From Solanum dulcamara (lineage: Eukaryota > Streptophyta > Magnoliopsida > Solanales > Solanaceae): a DNA stretch of 64,000 bases. The stretch lies in the NCBI RefSeq assembly GCF_947179165.1, contig NC_077248.1, positions 9,669,256-9,733,255 of the forward strand, given 5' to 3'. The notes below the pieces were generated by a model, which saw nothing but the letters and a program-made list of their open reading frames with translations, had not been told where the DNA came from and did no database searches. Within the stretch, counting starts at the first letter, position 1. Every line of letters begins with the position of its first letter. The position numbers and the translations under genes were made by a program. This document shows, in pieces, positions 1-10,837 of the stretch.

Positions 1-152
1 GGAGGGAGCACTAATGATCCTAATTACTAATGTATATCCATTTCCCTTTCATCATCATCATTTTCTCTCCTAAGAAATTAGTTCACAATTAATGATTCTC
101 ATTTTCAATTTAATTTATGTATTATATTGTGTATATCTTTACTATCCCATAT

Positions 153-408
153 CATGAACCAAGTTCAGCTCAATATGGATATCAAGATCACAAAATATAG
201 TTATTAGGCTAACAAGAGCTATTAGACTGAGAATAAGTAATAGGGCCAGTGGGCATGGGACAGTTCCATTAAAAAGGGTAGTGATATGTGATTTATGCAT
301 TATGCAAATTTTGAGTAAAAAGTCTAATTCATCTCATCTTCATTCTTAGTCTAAGCTTCTCATCCCCTTCTATCTCTCTATGTATTTTCTAATCTTTTTC
401 CCCTTCAC
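153..408. repeat. Left copy of a dispersed direct repeat
   Basis: This stretch closely matches 10005-10288 in the same orientation. Shared landmarks are ATGAACCAAGTTCAGC, a block reading TTCCATTAAAAAGGGTAGTG, and the pyrimidine-rich TTCTCATCCCCTTCTATCT. The right copy overlaps the end of a decayed open reading frame, so this is probably the 3' part of a repeat family whose body lies left of the window. Bases 1-152 are AT-rich with nothing recognisable. Confidence 0.7.
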
Positions 409-417
409 TTAACATTT

Positions 418-1559
418 TGTAATGATTTGTCTCCGTTATTATGAATAGGTCAATGGAAAAGGAATTTGGGCTAAAAAACTTCGGCTAGTAGCTTCGGAAA
501 AATTGAGTATAGGCCAGACTTGGACGAATTCTGAGTTAGGTGAAGTCTAGGGTGACCCGGTAATAGGTGGGGGGTCGAATCAGCAATCTGATTAAGTTAG
601 TTGATAGCTAAGATGATACGAAACCTTTATGACTTTACGGAATTGCATTTGGGTGAGTAAAACTTCCGAAATTAGATTTGGCATGGAAGGTATGATTTAA
701 GACGCCATGGGTTGAGGGTGTGTTGTGAAATGGGAGTTTGGAGCTCAAGTTCCGAGTTCTCTATTTTCGTGCAACATGTCAGGCGAAAATAATCCCGCCA
801 GAGCAGCGGGACAGTCGTGAATTAATACGGGATTAAAACCCGAGAAACAGTTTTTTGCATAGAAACTGTTCTTAAGACGTTAGGAGGCAACCCAAGACAT
901 TTTTTTTATCACTTTTCCATGGATTCTCACGCCAAAGGTAAGATTTCTACTCCCTGAACTCATAATTCAATTTCTAAAACCCATAAACTAGGGTGAGTGA
1001 TCATTATTGGAGGGTTGTGGTCTGTGGATAATGGTGGAAATTAGCCCTAAGTGGAATTTGGGATCATGGGTTGGTCTAAGAGTGAAATTATACTATAATT
1101 CGAGTAAAGTAGACCATTATATTGATCCATTGTATATATTTACTGTCTTTAGACCAAGAACAAACAGAACGAACGTGGAAAGAGAAAACTCCTGCACTTT
1201 AGATTTGTTGAATCTTGAATTCGAGGTAGGTAATGATTTTGTTTCCTGTATGTATTTCATGTACTTGTTAAATTTCTTCATTGCATGCATGTGTGTATAT
1301 GAATAGGGAATCATACTATAAATTATGTGAAATGATCACTTAGTGGCCTAACTTGTGTTGAACGTGTTATTGGTGATATGATATTGACTATTAATTGTAA
1401 TTGTGGCTGCTTTGTATGTTTGGATCGGGTGTCATGTTTCGACACATAAGTAAGTGTTTGCAGGTCCCATGAGAGGACCCTTATGTGAATTTGCATGATA
1501 TTGAGGTTGTTGAACTCTGATCTTGTTGAGTACTGATTGAGATGAAAATGGTTAAGCTT

Positions 1560-1622
<63 letters not shown>

Positions 1623-2020
1623 TTACTATGTTGGGTTTACTTGTCCATGACTCATTTGCTGGCTAACCGCGTGATCCTACCAGTACACTATTGATTTTGT
1701 GTACCGATACTACACTTGCTCTGTTTTTATTGAGTACAAGACATATTCAGCCAGCTCCGGAGAGACCTCGTTTAGAGGAGAGATAGTTGTTCGTGTTCAA
1801 GGGTAAGCCATTTCTTTCAGGCTGCCGTGAACTCTCTTTTAACCTAGTTCTTCTTTCGGGACTTAGATGTTCAGACACTGGTTGTATCTTTTATGACTCT
1901 CTTTTGGGATAACATTCCCTTTCTTAAGCTTGATAGCTGTTAGAGTTTTGGTACGATTGACTTTCAGTTCCTATAATGTTTTTCCGCATATTTAAGTTGT
2001 TGACTAGATTTTCCTGAGCT
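418..2020 (+). mobile_element. 5' LTR of a decayed Ty3/gypsy element, 3' end lost
   Basis: The stretch begins TGTAATG and is similar along most of its length to the solo LTR at 18596-20317. Shared parts include GGCCAGACTTGGACGAATT, the block around AGGTCCCATGAGAGGACC, and the ending region TTAGAGTTTTGGTAC. The last 250 or so bases of the related LTR, and the primer-binding site, are missing. The sequence passes directly into gag at about 2023. One copy of the 24-bp word discussed in the findings lies at 1422-1446. The element is old: compared with 18596-20317 there are many substitutions. Confidence 0.75.
1566..1620. repeat. (TA)n microsatellite
   Basis: About 27 uninterrupted TA units lie inside the gypsy LTR. 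The related LTR at 18596 has only a short TATATATG at the corresponding point, so the run expanded after insertion. Confidence 0.95.
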
Positions 2021-2022
2021 TA

Positions 2023-2960
2023 TGAAGAGGAACTATCACCACTGTACCCACGACACCTGTACCTGTTGCCCGTCCATTTGCCATTGTAGCTCCTCTAGTA
2101 GATGAAGCAGTGGGCACTGATGCCTTCTTCAGACCCCTTATGGGTCCAGTTATGACCAGCACTGAGCACGACATGCTCACCAAGGTTTTGAAACTTAACC
2201 CCCTGATCTTCCATGGCTCTGAAAATGAGGATGCCTACGAGTTTATCCTTGATTGCTATGAGAGGTTGCATAAGCTGGGCATAGTACATCAGTATGGGGT
2301 AGAATTTGTGACCTTCCAACTGTAGGGTGAGGCCAATAAAGGGTGGAGGTCTTATGTGGAGTGTCGCTCGTCAGTGTTGCGTCCACTCACTTGGGTCAAG
2401 TTCCGTGGCTTGCTTTTGGAAAAATATGTGCCACGTACCTTGAGGGACCGCAAGAAGGACGAGTTTATGGCTTTGGAGCAGGGAGGTATGTCAATGGCTG
2501 CTTATGAGGCCAAATTTCATGCACTGTCAAAGTATGCTACTCAACTGGTAACTACAGATGAGGAAAGATTTTGTTGTTTGGGAAGGGGTTTAACCCTGAA
2601 TTATAGGTGTTGTCAGTTCACATGACTTCGTCAGGCATGAGTTTCAATAAAGTCACTGATTTTGTGAAGAAGGTAGAGGGTGTGAGGCGAGATGGGCAGA
2701 CCAAAGCTTTGGCAGAGAAGCTAAGAGCATAGGTAATTTTTAGAGGTCCTATTCTAGAGGGTAAAGCAGGCCGGTAATTGCAGCCCGACCAATTCAGTCA
2801 ACTCTACCCACTTCTACTTGTAATTTTCAGGTACTCCACAATAGCATTCAACCCATGAGGGTTAAGGAGCATCTTTTTCGGGTAGCAGGCCATCCTTTGA
2901 GAGCGACTGTTTTAATTGTAGAGAGTCGGGGCATATAAAAAGGGAATGTTCTCACCCTTG
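2023..2960 (+). pseudogene. gag: Decayed Ty3/gypsy gag
   Basis: Conceptual translation gives a capsid-type retrotransposon gag: the words [18 protein letters not shown] (2236-2289) and LEKYVPRTLRDRKKDEFMAL (about 2419-2478) are characteristic of nightshade gypsy gag. A CCHC zinc knuckle is readable near 2907-2955 (CFNC, then H, then C). Gag would package the element RNA into virus-like particles. Stops and frame changes occur at about 2323, 2605 and 2730, and no in-frame ATG from a full-length start remains next to the truncated LTR. The pieces appear in successive frames, so this is a dead copy. Family membership is seen directly; assignment to one lineage of Ty3/gypsy is not made. Confidence 0.85.
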
Positions 2961-3123
2961 CAGAACAGATTCAGCACCTCAGTAGGATAGAGCAGTTGTA
3001 CCCGCGGGCGGGGAAGAAAATGATAGAGGACGTCCATAAGGTGGGTGAGAAAGAAACCAGCGAGACTGTGGAGGCCGAGGTAATGGTAGTACAGATCGAG
3101 GAGCAGCGCAGCCAGGCAGGGAG

Positions 3124-4326
3124 ATGGCCCGTCAGGATGATAGGGCCCAGTTTTATGCCTTTCCAAGCAAGACCGAGGCTGAAGTGTCTGATGCAGTGAT
3201 CACATACACTATTCTTTTCTGTGATCGGATGGCTACAATTTTATTTGATTCGGGGTCTACTTATTCATATGTGTCAGTGAAATATGCTTTGGGTTTTGCT
3301 GTACTTTGTGATATACTTGATGCCCCCATCCATTTTTCTACTCTTGTTGGAGAGTCAGTTATAGTCATCCATGTTTATCGTGCTTGTTCTATGATGTCTA
3401 TGGGATTCCAGACTTGGGTTGACTTGATAATTTTAGACAAATGACCGATTTTGATATAATCTTAGGCATGACTTGGTTATCTCCCTATTTTCCTGTACTT
3501 AATTGTAATGCTAAGACTGTGGCTCTAGAAATTCCGAGGAGGAAAAGGTTAGAGTAGGAAGGGGTGTACAAGTATAAGCCAGCTAAGGTCATATATTTTC
3601 TCCAGGCTAGAAAAATGGTGGGGCGGAGTTGCTTGTCCTCTCTGGCCCATATTCGGAATGTTGATGTAGAGTCTCCCTCTATAGATTCTATTCTGATTGT
3701 GTGTGAATTTTCAGATGTGTTCCCTACAGACTTTCTTGGTATGCCTCCCGATAGGGACATAGATTTTGGTATTAATTTGGAGCCGAGCACTCGCCCAATT
3801 TCTATTCCTCCCTACCGTATGACTCCAACAGAGTTGAGAGAGCATAAGGCTCAAATCCAAGAACTCCTTGATAATGGATTTATCCGTCCCAGTGCTTTTT
3901 CGTGGTGTGCTCTGCTACTATTTGTTAAGAAATAGGATAGTAGCATGAGAATTGATTAGCGTCAACGGAATAAGGTTAACATCCAAAATAAATATCCCTT
4001 GCCACGTATTAATAACCTCTTTGATCAGTTACAAGGTGCATCAGTCTTTTCGAAGATTGATCTCAGGTTTGAGTATCATCAATTGAAGATTAGGCCTGAG
4101 GACGTGCCCAAAATATCTTTTAGGACTAGGTACGGACACTATGAGTTTTTGGTGATGTCTTTTGGGCTGACCAATGCACATACATGAGTTTGATGAATGA
4201 GGTTTTCAAACCATTCCTAGATTCATTTGTTATTGTGTTTATAGATGATATCTTGATGTATTCGAAGAGTAAACAAGAACATGCAGACCATTTTCGTACT
4301 GTTCTAGGTGTTCTGGGAAAGCATAC
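3124..4326 (+). pseudogene. pol: Decayed Ty3/gypsy protease and reverse transcriptase, 3' truncated
   Basis: After gag, an aspartic protease is recognisable from a DSG triad in a context reading [12 protein letters not shown] (about 3240). Reverse transcriptase follows: [14 protein letters not shown], then [22 protein letters not shown], and a catalytic FIDD box near 4240. Internal stops interrupt it at about 3937 and 3958, with a frame change at about 4180. RNase H and integrase are absent: homology stops within 15 bases of 4327, exactly where a CACTA-type terminus begins. Loss of the 3' half therefore coincides with another element insertion. The copy cannot be active. Confidence 0.85.
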
Positions 4327-4810
4327 CACTACTAAAAAACTGTTAAAAGAGACCTTAACTGTTGGTCGCTAAAACGCAGGTGGCTTTTTTGTAGAGACCT
4401 CAAGAGGTTGCCAAATAGAGACCTCACGAGATCCCTAATATTTTTTTTCGAAATTATTCAAAAAGAGGCCTCGTGAGATTGCTAATTTATTACTTATTTT
4501 TATTTTTTTAAAAAAGAGACCTCATGAGGTCCCTATATTACTATGTATTTTTATTTTATATTTAGGAAAAGAGACCTTATGAGGTTTCTAAACATTATTA
4601 AATTTATTTAAATTCATGAATAGAGACCTTATAAGGTCGCTATAACTAAAACACATAAGACAAATAAGCGACCTAATGAGGTCTCTTTAATGGAAAAAAA
4701 TATTATTATTTTTTCAGAAAGAGACCTCATGAGGTCACTTTAAATCATTGCTTGAAAAATGAAATTGCCAGAAAGAGATCTCGTGAGGTCTTTTTTATGC
4801 AATTTCTGAA
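4327..4810. mobile_element. CACTA-type terminus with palindromic subterminal repeats
   Basis: CACTACTAAAAAACTG at 4327 resembles the terminal sequence of plant CACTA (En/Spm) transposons and interrupts gypsy pol. It is followed by about nine imperfect copies of a perfect-palindrome consensus GAGACCTCATGAGGTCTC, starting near 4395, 4418, 4464, 4514, 4571, 4623, 4669, 4721 and 4774. The spacing is 23-57 bases. Subterminal repeats of this kind bind the element-encoded protein in En/Spm. I could not find the opposite terminus (polyT then TAGTG) downstream, so the element may be truncated. Extent to the right is uncertain. Confidence 0.6.
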
Positions 4811-5160
4811 AAATAAAATGCAGAAAAGTGACTTGGAAAATTTTTTGGCAGCTTATTACTTCTTTTTGCAACTATCCACTTGTTATTTTAATTCAATATA
4901 TATTCTAATCAACTAAATCAAGCTTAAAGAGCTTCCAACAATATATCGATATACCAAATCATTTACTAGATATTCTCTTATCAACTCAATATGAAAAACA
5001 ACTTAAAAGTTATTCGAATTTGAATGAACAAAACATAAAAGTCATAAGTTATATAATAGAATGTCAAAGTTATCATGCATTCACAAAAAACATAATAAGT
5101 AGCATAAAACAACTATAAAATAAGAAATTTAGATTATCTAGTACAACTATAAACTTCACT

Positions 5161-5620
5161 AATGCGGCAGTGTGTTTTCCACATGATCCTCATCATCTTC
5201 TTCACTACAAGACTCATCTATCAAATCTCTTTGTTGACCATATATTGGAAGTTGAGTAGGTCGAGACTAAGAAGGTCGAGGAGGGCAAGCGACACTATTA
5301 TTTAAAGTAGGATATCTTTCTCTCAATGAAGCAGAAAGCCAATGCTGGTCATACATGTTGCGTTCTTCAGCTTGAACCACAAACATAATCACAATCCTGA
5401 AATATGTATTTAAGTTAGTACAACTTTAAAGACCTAACCTTTTAGCATTAAGCAAAACATCTCCCAAATATCGACCTTGGATCACCAATTCATTCCAAGC
5501 TTTAGCCAATACTTCAGCAAATTGATTTACAACATTGTTTGCGAGAAATCTGTTAGGATCTGATGCAATGTCGTCTCTGTATTGTTGAAGCAAGCTCCTG
5601 CAAATAATAGTTAATATCAA
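5161..5620 (-). pseudogene. Two-exon coding fragment of unrecognised family inside the CACTA-like region
   Basis: On the minus strand, an exon from about 5610 to 5446 encodes SLLQQYRDDIASDPNRF and continues to RYLGDVLLNAKR. It is preceded by an acceptor-like TTTGCAG and ends at a donor-like AG|GTTAGG. A 47-base intron ends in TTTCAG at about 5399. The next exon encodes [21 protein letters not shown] and ends in an acidic tail SCSEEDDEDHVENTLPH. One stop lies in the second exon near 5268. Conserved splice signals plus a stop suggest a once-real gene piece. It may be a transposon gene or a captured host exon. I do not recognise the family and give no function. Confidence 0.4.
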
Positions 5621-5623
5621 GTT

Positions 5624-7240
5624 CTACATGGGCTTTAGAGGAGAAAGAACTAGATTTTTTATGATCTGAAGTTACTTTTTCAATATTCACACATGCATAC
5701 ACTGAGGATTCCATCATAAATAAAAAATCAAGAAATAACTTGATAAAATTACAAGAGAAGTTCTGGATAGTGAGTATCAATGCAAACAGTCCTATATAAC
5801 ACACCATTTACCCAACTATACTGCAGATATCATGGTGATTGATATCATGAATTAGGAATATCAAAATCGTATGTCAACCCAAATCGACAGAATAAGTCCA
5901 ACAATGATTAAAGAATGAAAAGAAATGCCATTATATAAAGAGCTGAAAAATGCAGCACACACATATCTCGAAATTAAAATTGTATGCATTATCAAGATAT
6001 ACCTCTATCTTGTTTAATTCTAACATCTTGGAGTGGATTTCTAGTAGACTGGAGGTGAAAGAATCAACTTTTTTCGTATTGCAGAGTAAGGCAGATAAAG
6101 GTTACCAGATGTGTCATACAATTCCCTATATGTAATGCCGAAGCAATTGAACCCAAAACAAATTAGAAATTTAGTTAGGATCGATTTCAAAAATACAACA
6201 AACTTAAGAATAGTTTTCCTACTTAACTGAAACCATCAAAGGATCATTAAATGGAAGCTGATCATCAGGATCACTAAAAGCAACACTCTATCACTAATAT
6301 TAATGGAAGTTTTGATTTCTAAAATGATCTATTTTCATATATGTCAATGGAGTAGGAGTAATTTTTATATGAGTAGCTCAGTATGTATAATTCTCTTTGT
6401 AAGATTAGACTGGTAGTAAAGCCCTAACAGTATATACTAATGGGCAGACTCATCTGTTCAAGAAACAATAACAAAATGATAACAACGATGACAATGACAC
6501 CACCACCAATTAACAATTATACCAACATAATGATTTTTTCTTAAATCATAATCCATGTTGCGCGGGCTCTTCACTTTCTATGCTGCACCCATGTCAGATT
6601 CTCCAAAATTATACTTTCTTTGGAGAATCCGACACGCATCTATTAACATTTTGGAAGAGTCCGAGAAACATAGATCATAATTGTTCAAGAAAGAAACTTG
6701 ACTATAAATTAAGCATGACACTATAGGAGAAAGAAACAAAAAAAGTTTCATTCTTGCCATGTTACCAGTAGTTAATGCAGCAAACCATTCAAGTAACTGG
6801 ACATGGATGCTGTTTTTGTAGGGCAGGGGGACGATGTAAGTTTGACTCAAATGAGATCAACTGATGATTTCTCATATTCTAAAACTACAATGTTGTTTCA
6901 GCAACTTCCAGTTTCTCATGAGAGCCAACAAATGCTTAGCTTTTCTACACCCAACTCTCAAAATCATGTCACAATGCCTTATTATAATTAGCACTCTCCA
7001 AGTGCTTTTGCTAGGAACTCATCAAGTACAATAAATTGTTTCAAGAAACATGCAAAAAGGTCCTAATTTTATTTTGTTTGTGGGGATGGAAGTGATAGGT
7101 TTCTTGTTTTGGAATCAAGATTTGTTTTTGGGTGTTGTTAACTTTATCTGCTTGTTGGTCTTCCATAAACTGTTGGATTTTTGGTAGCAATGCATAGGTT
7201 TTAAATCAGATAGCAAAACAAATCTCAAATAATAAAATAC
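5624..7240. other. AT-rich interior with weak coding-like traces
   Basis: No gene is supported. An open stretch at 6803-6991 (plus) encoding QGDDVSLTQMRSTDDFSYS looks compositionally like an exon, but has no splice signals that I can pair. A pair of inverted words, TCAGATTCTCCAAAA and TTGGAGAATCCGACA, occurs at 6594-6637. The region between the palindromic terminus and the GC-rich island could all belong to one CACTA element. Confidence 0.3.
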
Positions 7241-7284
7241 ACCAAAATGAAAAAAACAAAAAAAATGAAAATTACTCATTTGTT

Positions 7285-7450
7285 ATTTGACCTTTGCTGC
7301 GGAATGCTAGTGGCGCGGCGTCGGAGTTGGTGCTGGAGGCGGACGCCGGATGGGAGGGTAGCACGGCGTGCTTCAGAGTTGGAACTGGCGTCAGAGGCGC
7401 AAGTATCAAGAAAGGAAAAGAGAGAGACGAGGGTTTCTTTTTTTGTTGGA
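7285..7450. other. GC-rich island, possible captured exon
   Basis: This stretch contains TGGCGCGGCGTCGGAGTTGG and similar text and is strikingly richer in GC than anything within several kilobases. Read on the minus strand it resembles a plant 5' leader (CTCGTCTCTCTCTTTTCC) followed by a proline-rich start. It matches nothing else in the window. A captured 5' end of a host gene is one explanation. Confidence 0.3.
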
Positions 7451-7499
7451 GGATTAAAAATTCTTTCTATATTTTAATTTAGTAAAAAATAAGATCCCG

Positions 7500-8145
7500 G
7501 TGGATTTCACTGGATTGTTATTGTTGTTGTATGATATAAGTGGATGTCTTTTTTTCAAGTGGGCCCATTTAAAGTGGACAAGTTGCCTACTATTTGTTTT
7601 TCTCTTTTTTTTAGCTATAAATTGCTGTTTTTTGACATTGAAAAATATATACACAGATCTTAGCTTCTCCTCTCTCTTTTTCTTATTTTTTCCTTCTTAA
7701 ATTGCTAAGTTAGTTTATTTTATAACACTTTATCAGTACGAGCCTCCATCGCTTTGAGTTATATTTTTAAGAAGGTAACAAAAGGGATAAAAATTTTATT
7801 TTCTTAAAATGTCTAATATTTCTAAATTTGAATTTGTTGCACTTGAAATATCTGGAAAAGGCTACTCATCATGGACACTAGATGACGAAATACATCTAGA
7901 ATCTATGGGTCTAATAGACACCATCAAAGATGACAATACGACATCTAGTCAAGACCGTGCCAAAGCCATGATATTTCTCCGCTACCATCTTAACGAGAGA
8001 TTAAAATTATAGTATCTTACATTAAAAGACCCCCTTAAATTGTGGAAGAATCTAAAAAAAAAATATGACCACCTGAAGTTGGTCATCATTCCACAAGCAC
8101 GTCATGATTGGCTAAATTTGAGATTAATGGATTTTAAATCATGAT
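7500..8145 (+). pseudogene. gag: Ty1/copia fragment: LTR end plus gag start
   Basis: LTR-like sequence ends near 7727 in TTAGTTTATTTTATAACA, then TTATCAGTACGAG. This is the same junction as in the copia element at 29343. Gag opens with ATG at 7809 (MSNISKFEFVALEISGKGYS) and matches the gag at 29421 nearly word for word. A TAG stops the frame at 8010-8012, and homology ends near 8145 at a run of T. Gag would be the particle protein of this copia family; only about its first 110 codons survive. The two gag copies differ at many positions, so they come from separate insertions. Confidence 0.8.
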
Positions 8146-8154
8146 AATTTTTTT

Positions 8155-10122
8155 TTGAAGATTAAGGATAGCAATCCACCGAGTAACATGCTTTTGGATG
8201 AAACACTGCTTGTTGTAGATCATGAAAAATCTACAGATGAGTTCATTGCTCACAATATTTTGTGTCAATTCTCATTTGATCCTAATGTGAATTCCTCTAT
8301 TGTCTCTATTCATGAAACTGCAATGAATCTTTGTGTATGGGATTTGGGGGGTACGTTTCAACTCCATGGCTCAAACAGGTTATACAGATACAGTGAACGT
8401 GGATCAACTACAATTGTTGGGATCTACTGATATGTTTTGCTTCATTCCATATGCTAACCCTATAACTCAAGTGTGGGATCTCGATCGACAATTGTGTATG
8501 AATTCTTACATTGTGGAAATAATTGAAAATAGAATGGTTGGTGTAGAGATCAATGGAACATCACTGACAACAATTGAAAGCAATAATGCTGATTCACAAA
8601 AGGATGGATCACAATCTTCTGGTGATAACTTGCACTCAGCTACAAATACCTCGACATTGGTACCCACGGAAGACTGGAAAGCCCTTGTTAATTGTTTGGA
8701 TCTACCAAGGAGGACTATTAATATGGTCATGATCAACAAGGGTCACACAGATGTTGTTGAGCAGTCTTATCTGCAACATCTGCAGGTGCAGTTGTTGGGA
8801 CAACGAGATACAAAGCTTTGGTTTCTATTATTGACATCGCCATATTATGAGTTGCTTGAACCTGAGATGCACACTCTATTTGAGTTGATCATTGAAGCAT
8901 CAGACAAATATGAGGATGTTGTCTCTTTTCAAGCAATTGAACTCTGGAGTAAAGTCCCTAAATTAGATGGTCTGCAATTCTGCAAAAAAAATTCAGTTTT
9001 AGATGAATAAATCACTTGCAGCTTGGTCTTAAAACACAAATGTTCTCACCGAAAGAAGAGGGGTTGATTGTTTCTATCCATGTCAGTTTTGAACAGATAC
9101 AGGCTCAACTTGCAACACAATTAACAGTCTCTTAGTGGACGAGTATGTTATGCTGGGGTCAACATATACCATTGGTGAAATAGTAGGCGTTGTAATGCGT
9201 GGGAAAATAACATATTTATTTGGAGAGAGTGGTGCACTATGCTTCTCTGAATCATTTTGTCCTATGGGGTGGCTTGAAATTATTTTTGGTAGGAATGTTT
9301 TGTGGTTTGACATTAGGAGTGTGCTGAAGGGTTATGCGGTTTGGGTTTCGTTCATGGTACCGACATAATAATCGAAATAACACTTGAGCATATTCGAGAC
9401 TCATTCACCATTATTAATCAACTGGTGATATGTTGTGGGGGATCACTTATAATATAGCTTTTTGGCCAATTTTTTTAATATGAGATTCTCCTATATGGCT
9501 GACCAAGGCTACACACTGGAAAGCATGCACAACTTCTCTTCAGCACCTAATTAGGAGGAATATTGCCACTATATCACCAACAACTACTTCAGTAAAAGAA
9601 TTCATACCAATCCTTCAAATACTCTCCAAGGCTAAGATGCTTGATTTTCTCAAAAGGAAGTATGCTTGTTCTCTAGTACTTGGAGTTGGATTAGTGGTAT
9701 TGCATCAAATTTGACATGTTATGGCTGCTGCATATTATGCAATTACATTTGTACTTGTACCAAAAAAGTACATATCATTCTTGTCCACTCTTAGAGGCTA
9801 TGTGAACAACATTACATGCACTGGTATTGTTAGCGGATACGAGACTACCGATTTCTTCCTGATATCCAACAGGACCTACCAACCAGTGGCCTTTGCACCT
9901 GTGGAAGTTTCCATAGCTACATCTAGCTTATCACTGCCCTTTGTTATGGGATTTCTTTACTTGAACCTTGAAGATAAGGTTCTTATTAAGGACGAGAGTA
10001 TTGCTATGAACCAAGTTCAGCGCAATGTGGATACCAAGGCCACACAAATAGTTATTGGGCGGACAAGAGTTAATGGGCCGAGAACAAGCAATAGGGCCAG
10101 GTTAATTTGGGATCTGAGTTGA
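8155..10122 (+). pseudogene. Decayed coding region of unknown family
   Basis: Several long plus-strand frames follow one another: 8155-8430, 8333-9010 (225 codons), 9135-9368 and 9721-10122 (133 codons). Codon use looks like protein, with peptides such as TLFELIIEASDKYEDVVSF and GYVNNITCTGIVSGYETTDF. The last piece has hydrophobic segments. Overlap of the first two frames and stops between the others indicate frameshift decay of one or more genes. I do not recognise the family. Its 3' end runs into the direct repeat shared with 153-408, so it probably belongs to a repeated element or a captured gene. Confidence 0.4.
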
Positions 10123-10288
10123 ATAGTGGGCATGAAAACAGTTCCATTAAAAAGGGTAGTGATATGTGATTCAGGCATTATGCAAATTGTTGAGTAAAAA
10201 AGGCTAATTCCTCTCATCTCCGTTCTTAGTCTGAGCTTCTCATCCCCTTCTATCTATCTCTGTATTTTCTGATCTTCTTCCCCTTTGG
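10005..10288. repeat. Right copy of the dispersed direct repeat
   Basis: Same-orientation match to 153-408. The match begins inside the unrecognised frame (residues MNQVQ) and continues through a stop at 10120 into a pyrimidine-rich end. Compared with the left copy, the right copy has an extra segment of about 25 bases near 10100. Confidence 0.7.
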
Positions 10289-10639
10289 TTAAGATTCTCA
10301 GTTTCATTTTAAGGATCGATAGCTGTTACTTCTTGTTGTTTTCATTTCTCAATTGTATTATGTGTTCTCGGTGATTATAATACATATCTTTGTTATGTGG
10401 AAACATGAGTTGTTACATCATATAAATAGTTTATTCCGCCATATATACACTAAATATATAAATTTATATGTGATACATATTTTTCATGAAAAAAAGTATC
10501 TCCAATATAATAAATCTATACCATAAACTACAAGTGTTACCTTTATTTACCATAGTACTTTCTACATTTATATACTTTTATACAAAAATAGTATATTGAT
10601 ACTACCGATATAAAAAGTATATTTATATATAAAAAGTTT
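10289..10639. other. AT-rich spacer
   Basis: Simple AT-rich sequence with repeated TATAC and TATATAAA words. No gene or element boundary is visible. Confidence 0.6.
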
Positions 10640-10837
10640 ATACTATACATACATCACACATGTACATCTATAAATATACAAAGTGTTATGAACTATACAA
10701 AGTATATATTTTTTTTTATAAAAAGTTTATACATATAACCGCCACCCCACCCCACTCCACCCACACACAATATATATAATACCCTTCCACAAATAATCAT
10801 GTATAAAGAAAATTAAAAAAAGAACATGAAAGAAAAG

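Noticed and set aside
5203..5215. CACTACAAGA word resembling a CACTA end
   Set aside because: It lies inside the coding fragment (codes the acidic tail on the minus strand) and has no adjacent subterminal repeats.
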